A stretch of 39,063 nucleotides of DNA, from contig NIUT01000158.1 of NCBI GenBank assembly GCA_002254365.1, positions 1 through 39,063 on the forward strand, in the 5' to 3' direction. Of the stretch, positions 8,921-17,781 are shown in pieces (within the stretch, counting starts at the first letter, position 1; each line of letters opens with the position of its first letter). Origin of the DNA: Nitrospira sp. UW-LDO-01. GTDB lineage: Bacteria; Nitrospirota; Nitrospiria; Nitrospirales; Nitrospiraceae. Made by a program: the position numbers and the translations under genes. Below the pieces are notes generated by a model. That model ran no database searches. It worked only from the letters and a program-made list of their open reading frames with translations, and had not been told where the DNA came from.

Positions 8921-9547
8921 ATGTTGGTTCCGATCGTAGTCGAACAAACGAATCGAGGTGAACGCGCCTATGACATCTACTCTCGGCTCCTCAAGGATCG
9001 CATCATTTTCCTTGGGGCCCCTATTGATGATGTGTTTGCCAACCTGGTAATCGCGCAGTTGCTCTTCCTTGAGGCGGAAGATCCTGAAAAGGACATCAAT
9101 CTCTATGTGAATTCCCCAGGGGGCAGTGTGACAGCCGGATTGGGCATCTATGACACGATGCAATATGTGAAACCACCGATCAACACGATTTGCCTCGGTC
9201 AGGCGGCGAGTATGGGAGCGTTGTTGCTAACCGCTGGAACGAAGGGGAAACGGTTTGCCCTACCTAATGCCCGTGTGATGATTCATCAACCCCTGGGCGG
9301 ATTTCAAGGACAGGCGACGGAAATCGACATTCATGCCAGGGAAATTCTAAAAATTCGTGAACGTCTCAACGAGATTATGGCCAAGCACACCGGGCAACCG
9401 ATCGAAAAGATTGCCCATGACACCGAGCGAGATTATTTCATGTCAGGTGAAGAGGCAAAACGATATGGTCTCATTGATGAGGTCATTACAAGGCCATCCA
9501 AGTTTATGAAGGTGAGTGAGTCTGGAGACGGGGCAAAGGGTAAGTAA
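8921..9547 (+). CDS. clpP: ATP-dependent Clp protease proteolytic subunit
   Basis: The protein has 208 aa. The catalytic triad is visible: Ser97 in GQAASMGA, His122 in VMIHQPLGG and Asp171 in DTERDYFMS. The start [28 protein letters not shown] is the usual mature-like N terminus, so little or no propeptide. A GAGGAAAGGA Shine-Dalgarno precedes it. ClpP forms the tetradecameric peptidase barrel in the cytoplasm fed by ClpX. It sits 63 bp after tig and 13 bp before clpX, so the two Clp genes are surely cotranscribed. Confidence 0.98.
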   Translation: MLVPIVVEQTNRGERAYDIYSRLLKDRIIFLGAPIDDVFANLVIAQLLFLEAEDPEKDINLYVNSPGGSVTAGLGIYDTMQYVKPPINTICLGQAASMGALLLTAGTKGKRFALPNARVMIHQPLGGFQGQATEIDIHAREILKIRERLNEIMAKHTGQPIEKIAHDTERDYFMSGEEAKRYGLIDEVITRPSKFMKVSESGDGAKGK

Positions 9548-9560
9548 CACAGGAGGGCAC

Positions 9561-10817
9561 ATGGCTAAGCAGGAAAAGATGGACCGACACTTGCGGTGTT
9601 CTTTTTGTGGCAAGAGCCGTGATGAGGTCCGGAAGCTGATCGCCGGGCCAACGGTCTATATCTGTGATGAATGTGTCAACCTCTGCAATGACATCATCGC
9701 TGAGGATTGGGAAGAAGCCAAAGAAGAAATTTCCTCGAAGCTCAAGAAGCCTGCTGAAATCAAACATCACCTTGATCAGTATGTCATCGGGCAGGAACGT
9801 GCCAAACGGATTCTGTCTGTGGCGGTGCACAACCACTACAAGCGTATTTCTTCGAAAGAAAAAGGGGTGGATGATATCGAGCTTCAGAAGGGCAACATTC
9901 TCATGGTGGGCCCTACCGGAACGGGGAAAACCCTGTTGGCCCAGACTTTGGCCAAATATCTGGATGTCCCCTTTACGCTTGCAGATGCCACAACACTAAC
10001 TGAAGCCGGGTATGTCGGCGAAGATGTCGAGAACATTATCCTGAAACTCTTGCAAGCGGCCGACTACGATGTGGAACGGGCTGAACGTGGGATTGTGTAC
10101 ATTGATGAAATCGACAAGATCAGTCGGAAAAGCGACAGTCCATCGATCACGCGGGATGTATCAGGCGAAGGGGTTCAGCAGGCATTGCTGAAACTGATCG
10201 AGGGGACGGTTGCGAATGTTCCTCCCCAAGGAGGGAGAAAGCATCCGCATCAGGAATTTATTCAGGTGAATACGAGCAATATCCTGTTCATCTGCGGTGG
10301 AGCATTTGTGGGCTTGGAGCAAATCATCGAACAGCGACTGAATCGAAAGTCAATGGGTTTCGGCGCTGAAATCCGTGGAAAGAGTGATGTGCGATTAGGT
10401 GATCTGCTGGCCAAAGTCCAACCTGAGGATTTCTTGAAGTACGGGCTGATCCCAGAATTTGTTGGACGGTTGCCCGTCGTAGCTACATTAGAAGAGTTGG
10501 ATGAGCGAGCCCTCATTCGTATCCTGACGGAACCTCGCAATGCCCTCACGAAGCAATATGAGAAGTTGTTGTCGTTTGAGAAGGTCAAACTCCGATTCAC
10601 GGAAGGGGCCTTGGGTGCCGCCGCACGGAAAGCCTATTTGCAAAAGACTGGCGCTCGAGGACTCCGGGCCATTCTGGAAGAGGTGATGTTAGACGTCATG
10701 TATGATGCTCCCTCGCAGAAAGACATCATGGAAGTGGTCATTACTGAAGATGCCATTGTGGGTAAGAACCCACCGATGCGTATCTTTGAACAGGAACAAG
10801 ACGCAAAGACGGCGTAA
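9561..10817 (+). CDS. clpX: ClpX, ATPase unfoldase of ClpXP
   Basis: The protein has 418 aa from the ATG at 9561, directly preceded by AGGAGG. The ORF-track start at 9516 lies inside clpP and is rejected. The N-terminal C4 zinc-binding domain is CSFCGKS...CDECVNLC. The AAA+ module has Walker A GPTGTGKT, Walker [10 protein letters not shown] and the RKSD-type pore region, and the small domain includes [20 protein letters not shown]. ClpX unfolds substrates and threads them into ClpP. A 13-bp inverted repeat lies just after the stop. Confidence 0.98.
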   Translation: MAKQEKMDRHLRCSFCGKSRDEVRKLIAGPTVYICDECVNLCNDIIAEDWEEAKEEISSKLKKPAEIKHHLDQYVIGQERAKRILSVAVHNHYKRISSKEKGVDDIELQKGNILMVGPTGTGKTLLAQTLAKYLDVPFTLADATTLTEAGYVGEDVENIILKLLQAADYDVERAERGIVYIDEIDKISRKSDSPSITRDVSGEGVQQALLKLIEGTVANVPPQGGRKHPHQEFIQVNTSNILFICGGAFVGLEQIIEQRLNRKSMGFGAEIRGKSDVRLGDLLAKVQPEDFLKYGLIPEFVGRLPVVATLEELDERALIRILTEPRNALTKQYEKLLSFEKVKLRFTEGALGAAARKAYLQKTGARGLRAILEEVMLDVMYDAPSQKDIMEVVITEDAIVGKNPPMRIFEQEQDAKTA

Positions 10818-10844
10818 GTGTTTGATAAGTAAAACTTGTTCATT

Positions 10845-10893
10845 GCCGGAAGAGACTGATCGCAAGCTGAGGGTATTCAAAGTCTTTTCCGGC
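10845..10893. repeat. 13-bp inverted repeat downstream of clpX
   Basis: GCCGGAAGAGACT (10845-10857) can pair with AGTCTTTTCCGGC (10881-10893) over 13 bp with one G-T wobble, around a 23-nt loop. No T run follows, so it is not a textbook intrinsic terminator. It may protect the tig-clpPX mRNA 3' end or end transcription by another route. Confidence 0.7.
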
Positions 10894-10937
10894 GGGCTCA
10901 TGCCATCCTGATCCCCATCCGGCACTACTCTCCTTCC

Positions 10938-10965
10938 TCGACAAGTAGAAACACCGCGCTATACT
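10938..10965 (+). promoter_or_regulatory. Sigma70-like promoter for the PilZ pair
   Basis: TCGACA and TATACT are 16 bp apart, about 30 nt before the first PilZ-like gene. Confidence 0.5.
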
Positions 10966-10996
10966 TAACACGTGTGACCCAGTGAAGGGAGAACGT

Positions 10997-11515
10997 GTGA
11001 AGTATTCCGTAATGACAAGCCTTCGCCACAAGGGCAAAGTGCTCCAGGTTGATGTGGAACGGGAAATGGTGACTCTACTGGGCGGAAATGGCGATGTCAT
11101 TGGGAGTTTGTCCTGGGATGTGGTGATCGATCAAGTTCTTGCCTATCGCAGGCCTCCGGTTCAGAAGGAAGTTCGGGTAGAGCCAAGAATTTCCCTCACA
11201 TTTCGAGTACGGTACAACACGCCAGAAGGGCAGCAATTTGAGAGCCGTGCCGGTGGCATTGGAGGAGGAGGGCTATTTATTGAGAGCCACAGTCCTCTCC
11301 CTGTCGGAACCAAATTGGCAATGGAGTTTTCGCTTCCTCAGAAGCCAGACCAATGGCTCCCGGCCAAGGGGACTGTCGCTTGGGTATGTCCAAAAGCTGA
11401 TCAGTATACCTTCAGTCCAGGAATGGGAGTGCGATTTACAGAAGTAGATGAGGGGGTACGCGATCGAATTCATGAAGTCGTGAAAACAATCCAAGTGACG
11501 AGCCAAGCAGCCTAA
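10997..11515 (+). CDS. PilZ-like domain protein, copy 1
   Basis: The protein has 172 aa from the GTG at 10997, preceded at close range by GGGAGA. The start is chosen because VKYSVMTSLRHKGKVLQVD aligns end to end with the next gene's MKLPIVSTAGHRGKSLIID. The N-terminal part (about 1-55) is a small domain shared by both copies. The C-terminal part (about 58-165) is PilZ-like: RVEPR keeps the RxxxR c-di-GMP arginines, but the usual (D/N)xSxxG is GIGGGGLFIES, losing the Asp/Asn and Ser. PilZ proteins usually act as c-di-GMP effectors. Whether this one binds the nucleotide is doubtful. Confidence 0.8.
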   Translation: MKYSVMTSLRHKGKVLQVDVEREMVTLLGGNGDVIGSLSWDVVIDQVLAYRRPPVQKEVRVEPRISLTFRVRYNTPEGQQFESRAGGIGGGGLFIESHSPLPVGTKLAMEFSLPQKPDQWLPAKGTVAWVCPKADQYTFSPGMGVRFTEVDEGVRDRIHEVVKTIQVTSQAA

Positions 11516-11558
11516 GTCCCGGTCCTAATTGAGCCATCAGGACAACATCGTCTCTAAT

Positions 11559-12077
11559 ATGAAGCTTCCTATCGTTTCCACTGCAGGTCATCGTGGTAAG
11601 TCGTTGATCATCGACGCTCAGCAAGAAACAATTCACGTCCATGACACGTCAGGTCAGTTGCTTGGAAATGTATCGTGGGGTTCACTCATCGAACGAGTAC
11701 TGGCAACTACCGAGGATGCTCGGTTCGCTCATTGTCGGACACAACCGCGAGCCCCTCTCGCCCTGAAGGTCCGCTATACCACTCCAGAGGGAAAGCAATT
11801 CGATAGCCTGACGGGAGGCATCGGTGGGGGAGGGCTCTTTATTGAGAGCGGTGCCCCACTAAGTCCTGGTACTGAACTCACGGTTGAGTTTGCACTCCCA
11901 GATCGCCCCACGGAAAAACTGAAAGCCAAGGCGAAGGTTGCCTGGGCTCGACACAAGCCGGAACGATACCTCCTCTTTCCCGGCATGGGCATTCAGTTCA
12001 TGGATTTAGATGAGAAGATACGGGAGGATCTAGTTAGTCTTGTCGAAGCGTTGAATCGAAGTCGGGCCCCATCCTGA
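11559..12077 (+). CDS. PilZ-like domain protein, copy 2
   Basis: The protein has 172 aa from the ATG at 11559, exactly the same length as copy 1 and alignable throughout (SWGSLIERVL against SWDVVIDQVL; GGIGGGGLFIES identical). RTQPR supplies an RxxxR motif, and the second motif is again GIGGGG instead of (D/N)xSxxG. The ORF-track TTG start at 11529 is not supported by the alignment. It lies 43 bp after copy 1, so the pair is a tandem duplication, probably one transcript. The role is unknown; c-di-GMP-linked regulation is the family expectation. It converges on tatA. Confidence 0.8.
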   Translation: MKLPIVSTAGHRGKSLIIDAQQETIHVHDTSGQLLGNVSWGSLIERVLATTEDARFAHCRTQPRAPLALKVRYTTPEGKQFDSLTGGIGGGGLFIESGAPLSPGTELTVEFALPDRPTEKLKAKAKVAWARHKPERYLLFPGMGIQFMDLDEKIREDLVSLVEALNRSRAPS

Positions 12078-12250
12078 AATTGCTCGACGGGATATGTCTG
12101 ACTGTTGAGGTCTCGACTACTTTTTCTCGCCCCCCATCTTTCCTGCCAGGTTTCCCAGATTCAAGACATGAAATTGAGAAGCCGTTGGCTCCCCATTGAT
12201 TGGACAATTCTAGTGTCCGTTTTTCTGAGCCAGAACAGAAATGATAAGAT

Positions 12251-13033
12251 TCAGCTGGATTTCGGGGATTCGTCTTGAACCGGCGGAAGCTCTTTAGCGG
12301 CTTCGATGGATTGCTGAATTTCCTTTTGGGCGGCGTCGACCTCAGCCTGGATCGTGTGCATCTGAGGGTCGACATTGCTTCGGATGTCCGTCACGGCTTG
12401 CCTGAATGTTCGTACAACCTCTCCTAAGCCCTCACCCAGATTCTGTAGATCATCAGGCGATACTCCGCCGACTATGGTAGGTGAGGAAGCCTTTGCCTTG
12501 AGAGCAGCTTGTTGTGCCTGTACGCGGGCTACCGCCTCTTGATTGACGATAGCGGAAGGACGTTTCGTTGCGGGTCTTGTTTGAGCTCCCGTAGGCAGAG
12601 GTGGATATGATGTGCGGGACATTGGACCTGGATTCGCGGCCCGCTCTTCCATCGACACTACCTGACTGGGCTGTGACGAAGCGGTTGGCAGCGAAGGAGC
12701 GATCGACGCGGGAGCTGTTTGAGTACTTGCAGTGTAAAGAAACGAGGCTGTGGTCCCAGGAGTCAACTCAGGGCCGGGCATATAGGGGGTATTCGCTTTG
12801 GCTGCTGTGGGTATCGGGCTTCGAGTCGTGGTGGCCTCGGGGGAAATCTGAGCTGGTTGTTGAGGGGGTGTTTCCTGGAGAGGTTGATCTGATGTGGGTT
12901 GGGGGGCATCGTTCACTTCCTTTTTAAACCCTCTTAACGCTTTGCCCACCCCTTCGCCGATTTGGGGTAAGCGACCGGCTCCAAATATGATGAACACGAT
13001 CACAAGGATGATGATGAGCTCGGAAAACCCCAT
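12251..13033 (-). CDS. tatA: Twin-arginine translocase TatA-like protein with long C-terminal extension
   Basis: The protein has 260 aa from the ATG at 13033. The ORF-track start at 13117 adds 28 residues before the membrane helix and is rejected. MGFSELIIILVIVFIIFGAGRLPQIGEGVGKALRGFKKEV is a complete TatA membrane helix, hinge and amphipathic helix. TatA is normally 60-100 aa. Here a Pro/Thr/Ser/Ala-rich linker (about 44-185) leads to a second segment, LQNLGEGLGEVVRTFRQAVTDI (196-217), that resembles the amphipathic helix, then a charged coiled region. TatA forms the pore or thinning patch of the Tat exporter. No tatC is adjacent. The extension's role is unknown. Confidence 0.85.
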   Translation of the reverse strand: MGFSELIIILVIVFIIFGAGRLPQIGEGVGKALRGFKKEVNDAPQPTSDQPLQETPPQQPAQISPEATTTRSPIPTAAKANTPYMPGPELTPGTTASFLYTASTQTAPASIAPSLPTASSQPSQVVSMEERAANPGPMSRTSYPPLPTGAQTRPATKRPSAIVNQEAVARVQAQQAALKAKASSPTIVGGVSPDDLQNLGEGLGEVVRTFRQAVTDIRSNVDPQMHTIQAEVDAAQKEIQQSIEAAKELPPVQDESPKSS

Positions 13034-13150
13034 CGTACCAAACAAGGATGACCTCGCATTGAGCGTAGGAAGAAGCGTTACCGAAGGACTGTAGCTGCCT
13101 CTTTGATGGACTGTCAAGAAAGCGCCAAGCCACGAACTTGTCGCGTTATA

Positions 13151-14353
13151 TTAGAGAAGAGGGACAATCTCGGTTTGAAGCGGCAAGCCATGTACAATGG
13201 CTTCTTGATCCGTGACATACACATCGAGCTCACTCCGAATGCCGAACTCGCCAGGGAGATAGATGCCCGGCTCTATTGAAAAGCAGGTGTTCGGGAGGAT
13301 CTGACGCCCATCATGCGTTTCGAGGTTATCAATGTTGGCCCCGTTGCCATGCACCTCCTCGCCGATTGAATGGCCGGTACGATGAATGAAAAAGTCTCCA
13401 TATCCTGCCTCCCGGATCTTGTGCCGGCAGACATCATCGATTTCCCACCCGAAGGGAAATCGTCCTGCCATCAGCTGTGTCTGGACAAACGATACGGCTG
13501 CATCGCGCCCTTGTTGGACATGCTGAAAAATCAAACGATGCTTTGGTGGCACCAGTTGTCCTGTATAACCGGTCCAGGTGATGTCGCCGTAGACGGAGCC
13601 AGGTGCTGTTTGCTTTGCCCAAAGATCAATCAAAACGAGACTGTCACGTGTAATCGGGGATGAATGGGATTCACCTGGCGAGTAGTGGGGATCGGCGCTA
13701 TGGGCATCGACGGCCGCGATTGGTGCACTGGAGGTTGTCATTCCCATCTCGTGAATACGAGAGAGAATGAATTGTTGCAGACCATATTCGGTTAAGAGCC
13801 GCTGGCGTTTGAGACACGAGGCGACATGGGTGAAAGCCTCATCGACGATGCGTCTGAGAGTTGTAACGGCATACCGATGCGATTCCAGTTGTTCCTCCGT
13901 CCAGACGGCCTCAAATCGTTGGACAAGATCGGCGGATGTTACAACCTCAACTCCAAAGCTTCGAACAAGGTCGATTGTGCCAGCATCCACTCTGGAGAGA
14001 TAGGGGACAGCGTTAAGTGGCGAATACTGCATGGCGATGCGCCGTTGACCTCGTAAGAGGCTGTCCAATACCGTTCGTTGCTGTTCCCACGACACATAGA
14101 GGTGGGAGGAACCTGGCAGCTCATCCAGTACATGCGGTTCAATCCGATGAAGAAGCTTCACCGGTTCTCCGGTCGTGGGGATCCAGTAGTACCAACGGCG
14201 AGTGACATGTTGGGAAGGATCAAGGAGCAACACCCGATATGCCAAGGGATCCGAACCTCGAAAATCATAGAAAAGCCATCCATCGACTGTCTCCTGATCT
14301 TGAAGCGCGTTTTGAATCGCACAGATCCTCGTATGATGGGCAGTCTGGCTCAT
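13151..14353 (-). CDS. M24-family metallopeptidase (Xaa-Pro aminopeptidase/dipeptidase type)
   Basis: The protein has 400 aa. An N-terminal creatinase-like domain (about 1-150) precedes the pita-bread catalytic domain. The five metal ligands can be assigned: Asp243 (LIDLWAK), Asp257 (GDITW), His328 (HRTGHSIG), Glu361 (SIEPGIY) and Glu375 (RSELDVYV). The family removes residues from X-Pro peptides with two divalent metals in the cytoplasm; exact specificity cannot be read. It lies 117 bp upstream of tatA on the same strand and is divergent from the next gene. No signal peptide is visible. Confidence 0.9.
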   Translation of the reverse strand: MSQTAHHTRICAIQNALQDQETVDGWLFYDFRGSDPLAYRVLLLDPSQHVTRRWYYWIPTTGEPVKLLHRIEPHVLDELPGSSHLYVSWEQQRTVLDSLLRGQRRIAMQYSPLNAVPYLSRVDAGTIDLVRSFGVEVVTSADLVQRFEAVWTEEQLESHRYAVTTLRRIVDEAFTHVASCLKRQRLLTEYGLQQFILSRIHEMGMTTSSAPIAAVDAHSADPHYSPGESHSSPITRDSLVLIDLWAKQTAPGSVYGDITWTGYTGQLVPPKHRLIFQHVQQGRDAAVSFVQTQLMAGRFPFGWEIDDVCRHKIREAGYGDFFIHRTGHSIGEEVHGNGANIDNLETHDGRQILPNTCFSIEPGIYLPGEFGIRSELDVYVTDQEAIVHGLPLQTEIVPLL

Positions 14354-14434
14354 GAGAGTTGCATCATAGCTTCAGGGTGAAAGGGCGTCAATCAGACGGT
14401 AGGCTTGCCCATGCTTCATGCTACAATAGGATCG

Positions 14435-14881
14435 ATGATCGCCGCATCCACGCATGATATCGCCGCCTACCGCGTGAGTTTCTTCTTTGGGCCGGAGCCG
14501 GTTGAAGGGAAAGCGGAAGTGCTGGCCTGTGTGTTTAATGTCAAGAAGCGGAGCTGGAAGGCCGGTATTCAGGTTGCAGTGGAGATTAGTAACAGACAGC
14601 TCTCAGACGTAGAGCGAACGATCCAGTTGACCGATCGACTCGCGAAGAGTTTAGTGGCTGTGGAGCCTCAAGAACGGTCCGACTATCAAGAGCGGAGTGG
14701 TGATGTCTTTGTCCAAGCAGTGTGTCGCTGTAAGTTAGATCTCCAACTCATGGCAGGACTGACTCAGGACAGCCCTCGGATCCTCGCGGAGGAATTGAGG
14801 GTCGAACTAGATCAAGAGATCAGTAAGCATCCCGAATACATTATCTCCGACATCCTAGATGAGCTCGACCTTACTCCCTGA
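14435..14881 (+). CDS. Uncharacterised protein, 148 aa
   Basis: I do not recognise the family. The ATG at 14435 is preceded by TAGGAT at suitable spacing; a start at 14405 is possible. There is no signal peptide or membrane segment, so it is probably cytoplasmic. It looks like a mixed alpha/beta fold, with a beta-rich first half (AAYRVSFFFGPEPVEGKAEVLACVFN, KAGIQVAVEI) and helical segments with many acidic residues near the end (EELRVELDQEISKHP, ISDILDELDL). It is divergent from the M24 peptidase with an 81-bp gap and is followed by the exported-protein gene. Confidence 0.6.
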   Translation: MIAASTHDIAAYRVSFFFGPEPVEGKAEVLACVFNVKKRSWKAGIQVAVEISNRQLSDVERTIQLTDRLAKSLVAVEPQERSDYQERSGDVFVQAVCRCKLDLQLMAGLTQDSPRILAEELRVELDQEISKHPEYIISDILDELDLTP

Positions 14882-14924
14882 TCATTCGTTCTGCTCCGTG
14901 CCGTATCTGGATCGATAAAGGGGG

Positions 14925-14952
14925 TTGCATTCAGCAGCAAATTTGTTATAAC
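14925..14952 (+). promoter_or_regulatory. Sigma70-like promoter with overlapping palindrome
   Basis: TTGCAT and TATAAC are 16 bp apart. The palindrome ACGCATGTGCGT (14951-14962) starts at the end of the -10 box and could be an operator. Confidence 0.5.
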
Positions 14953-15029
14953 GCATGTGCGTATTCGTGTATGATTAGGGTTGATGGGTTTGTCCGTTTG
15001 TGCTGTTGATGAGGAAGGAGGAGCCACAC

Positions 15030-15422
15030 GTGAGACTTCCGCTGGTGATAGTTTTGGTTGTCATTGCATACGGTTCGATGCTTGTGGCACCGGCTTGGAG
15101 CCAATCCACATCGACTGATTCTCTACAAGGAACGGCCTCTGGAGCCGGCATGGGCGCTGCTTCAGCCGCTGCCACGATCTTGTACTTCCCGTTCAAAGCT
15201 GCGTTTGCCCTCGGTGGAGGAGTTGTCGGTGGTTTAGCCTATGTCTTTTCAGGATTCAGTGAGTCAACGGCGAAGAATATTTGGGTTCCCAGCGTGTACG
15301 GAACCTATGTCATTACTCCAGAGCACCTCAGCGGCGATCGCCCGGTTCGGTTCCTAGGCGTGGCAGCTGAAGACGAGGGACTCGTTCCTGCCCCTACTCC
15401 GGTACCTGAACCTGCGCAGTAA
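15030..15422 (+). CDS. Exported small protein of unknown function with hydrophobic Gly-rich segment
   Basis: The protein has 130 aa from the GTG at 15030, which follows AGGAGG by 7 nt; the ORF-track start at 15000 is upstream of that RBS. VRLPLVIVLVVIAYGSMLVAPAWSQS is a Sec signal peptide with AWS-type cleavage. A second hydrophobic stretch (TILYFPFKAAFALGGGVVGGLAYVFSG) follows, then STAKNIWVPSVYGTYVITPEHLSGDRPVRFLG and a Pro-rich tail. I know no function. The stop overlaps the next start (TAATG), so translation with the amidotransferase gene is coupled. Confidence 0.75.
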   Translation: MRLPLVIVLVVIAYGSMLVAPAWSQSTSTDSLQGTASGAGMGAASAAATILYFPFKAAFALGGGVVGGLAYVFSGFSESTAKNIWVPSVYGTYVITPEHLSGDRPVRFLGVAAEDEGLVPAPTPVPEPAQ

Positions 15423-16165
15423 TGATGAAACCTGTCATCGGCGTGACTCCTGATTTTAATGCCGGTGACAGAAAGGATATGGGTGGGGCCGAGCCTACCT
15501 ACTTCCTGAGGGCCCGATACATTCGAGCCATCGAAGAGCTCGGCGGTGTTCCCCTAATCCTACCCTTAGTGGTCGCATCCGCCGATCGACGGCGACTTCT
15601 CGACTGCGTGGATGGGTTGCTTCTCACAGGGAGCGGCCCTGATCTTCCGCCTCGCCTGTACGGAGAGAAGCAGCGCTACCAATTTCCACTGGTCAGTCAG
15701 CGGCGTGCCGACTTCGAGATGGAGATGGTGCATCAGGCCAGGCGACGGGACCTTCCGCTCTTGGGGATTTGTGGAGGGATGCAGGCAGTGAATGTGGCCT
15801 GTGGAGGCAGTCTCTTTCAGGATATCCCTGCCCAGGTCCCACACGCGATGGACCATCGCCAGAAACCGAAGGCGGTCTCTGTCTCCCATACAGTGACCGT
15901 GGTACCGAACAGCCTATTGAGGAAAATTGTCGGGAAAGAAAAATTGATGGTGAACAGTTCCCATCATCAATCCGTGAAAGCCGTCGCTCCATCACTCATA
16001 GCCAGTGCAGTGGCTCCCGATGGCATTGTGGAGGCCATTGAGTCCCCGACCCATCGATTTCTTCTTGCGATTCAATGGCATCCTGAGTTTCTCTTCGACC
16101 GGCATCTAGTGCATCGTCGGCTCTTTGAAGCCCTGTTACGCGCGGTGCGGCGGACTCGGGCATGA
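15422..16165 (+). CDS. Class I glutamine amidotransferase-like hydrolase (peptidase C26, PuuD-like)
   Basis: The protein has 247 aa. The nucleophile Cys117 lies in LLGICGGMQAVNVACGGSLFQD, and the His/Glu pair in AIQWHPEFL. NSSHHQSV is typical of the gamma-glutamyl-GABA hydrolase type. PuuD-like enzymes cleave gamma-glutamyl amides such as gamma-glutamyl-GABA in polyamine breakdown. No other puu gene is nearby, so the substrate here is open. The start overlaps the preceding stop by one base; MKP at 15425 is an equal alternative. A free-standing cytoplasmic enzyme is expected. Confidence 0.88.
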   Translation: MMKPVIGVTPDFNAGDRKDMGGAEPTYFLRARYIRAIEELGGVPLILPLVVASADRRRLLDCVDGLLLTGSGPDLPPRLYGEKQRYQFPLVSQRRADFEMEMVHQARRRDLPLLGICGGMQAVNVACGGSLFQDIPAQVPHAMDHRQKPKAVSVSHTVTVVPNSLLRKIVGKEKLMVNSSHHQSVKAVAPSLIASAVAPDGIVEAIESPTHRFLLAIQWHPEFLFDRHLVHRRLFEALLRAVRRTRA

Positions 16166-16297
16166 GCCTTCTGGACAGTTCCGAGAGGCCGAATCATTCT
16201 AGATTGGTAGTCCCCGCGATAGGCGTGCCGTCAGAAGGTGCGTTTTGACGGTGATCTCTTCAGGCCAAAGCGTTAGGCCTCAGGCCGGAGAATCGCC

Positions 16298-17725
16298 GTG
16301 AACAATCCCTTCTTCCGGACGAAACCCATTAATCAAATTCTGGCCGATGCCGAGCAGCCAGAACATCGCCTCAAGAAAACACTGACAGTTTGGGACCTGA
16401 CGGCGCTGGGAATTGGTGCGATTATTGGAACCGGGATCTTTGTCCTGGTCGGCACTGCTATTGTGGGTGATGCTCATCGACCGGGGGCGGGGCCTGGAAT
16501 TGTTCTCTCCTTCATCCTCTCCGGTGTCACCTGTGCGTTAGCCGCTCTCTGTTATGCCGAATTCTCGGCGATGATTCCAGTCGCTGGGTCTGCCTATACC
16601 TTTTCCTACGCGACGGTAGGAGAGTTCCTCGCCTGGCTGACCGGATGGAATCTGATACTAGAGTATGGCGTTGCCTGTATTGCTGTCGCGATTGGTTGGT
16701 CAGGGTACTTCAATAAATTACTCAAGCTTGCAGGTCTTGAGCTGCCCTATTGGGCTACCAATCCACCGCAGTGGGCTGGTGGGCCGGAAGGCAGCATTGC
16801 GAATTTTCCCGCCGCCATCATTGTCTTGTTGGTCACCACCATCCTCGTGATCGGGATTAAGGAAAGTGCAAGGGCTGCGGGGATGATCGTGCTCCTGAAG
16901 CTGGCAGTAATTCTTTTCTTTATCGCCGTGGGAGCTCCCGCTGTGAGCAGCGACAATTGGACACCGTTTATGCCGAACGGATTCGAGGGCGTCCGAGCCG
17001 CTGCCGCCATCATATTTTTTGCCTATATTGGGTTTGATGCTGTCTCTACGGCTGCCGAAGAGGCGAAAAATCCTCAGCGAGATGTCCCATTCGGCATTCT
17101 GGCATCTTTGAGTGTGTGTACGGTCTTGTATATCTCCGTTGCGGCCGTATTGACCGGACTAGTCCCGGTCAGTCAGATCGATATACATGCGCCGGTCGCT
17201 GAAGCGCTCACGCTGGTCGGGTTCAAATGGGGTGCCGTGATCGTCGCGATTGGAGCGGTTGCCGGGATCACCAGTGTACTGGTGGTCATGATGTTGGGGC
17301 AAATCCGAGTCTTCTTTGCCATGTCGCGAGATCAACTGCTGAGTCCAGGCTTATCCAGGGTTCATGCACGATTTGGGACGCCGTATCGCGCGACCATTCT
17401 CACGGGTGTCGTCGTGGCAATCCTTTCGGCGTTCTTCCAGATCGGAGACGCGGCTGATATGACCAACATCGGAACATTTTTTGCGTTTATTTTGGTGAGT
17501 TTCGGGGTCATGCTGCTGCGATACACCAAGCCCAATCAGCCTCGCCCATTTCGTCTTCCGTTCATGCCCCTTGTGCCGATTTTCAGCATTGCCGCCTGCC
17601 TCTACCTTATGGTCGGGCTGCCGTGGGCCACGTGGATTCGCTTTGGAGTGTGGACTGCTGTAGGTATTGTGGTCTACGTCGGCTACGGTATGAAGCACAG
17701 CAAACTTTCAAGGCGAGACATCTAG
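16298..17725 (+). CDS. APC-superfamily amino-acid permease (cationic amino acid transporter type)
   Basis: The protein has 475 aa from a GTG preceded by GGAG. Hydrophobicity shows about 12 membrane helices. Helix 1 carries DLTALGIGAIIGTGIFVLVG, the substrate/Na-site motif of APC transporters, and FFAYIGFDAVSTAAEEAKNPQRDVPFGI is the conserved helix-6 to loop signature of the CAT subgroup. It would import or exchange amino acids at the cytoplasmic membrane; specificity is unreadable. It follows the amidotransferase by 132 bp on the same strand and may be cotranscribed with it. Confidence 0.92.
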   Translation: MNNPFFRTKPINQILADAEQPEHRLKKTLTVWDLTALGIGAIIGTGIFVLVGTAIVGDAHRPGAGPGIVLSFILSGVTCALAALCYAEFSAMIPVAGSAYTFSYATVGEFLAWLTGWNLILEYGVACIAVAIGWSGYFNKLLKLAGLELPYWATNPPQWAGGPEGSIANFPAAIIVLLVTTILVIGIKESARAAGMIVLLKLAVILFFIAVGAPAVSSDNWTPFMPNGFEGVRAAAAIIFFAYIGFDAVSTAAEEAKNPQRDVPFGILASLSVCTVLYISVAAVLTGLVPVSQIDIHAPVAEALTLVGFKWGAVIVAIGAVAGITSVLVVMMLGQIRVFFAMSRDQLLSPGLSRVHARFGTPYRATILTGVVVAILSAFFQIGDAADMTNIGTFFAFILVSFGVMLLRYTKPNQPRPFRLPFMPLVPIFSIAACLYLMVGLPWATWIRFGVWTAVGIVVYVGYGMKHSKLSRRDI

Positions 17726-17781
17726 AACCGTTGATGGTCCCGACGAGGCGGACGGCATGCCCTGATTCTGAGCTATACTGC

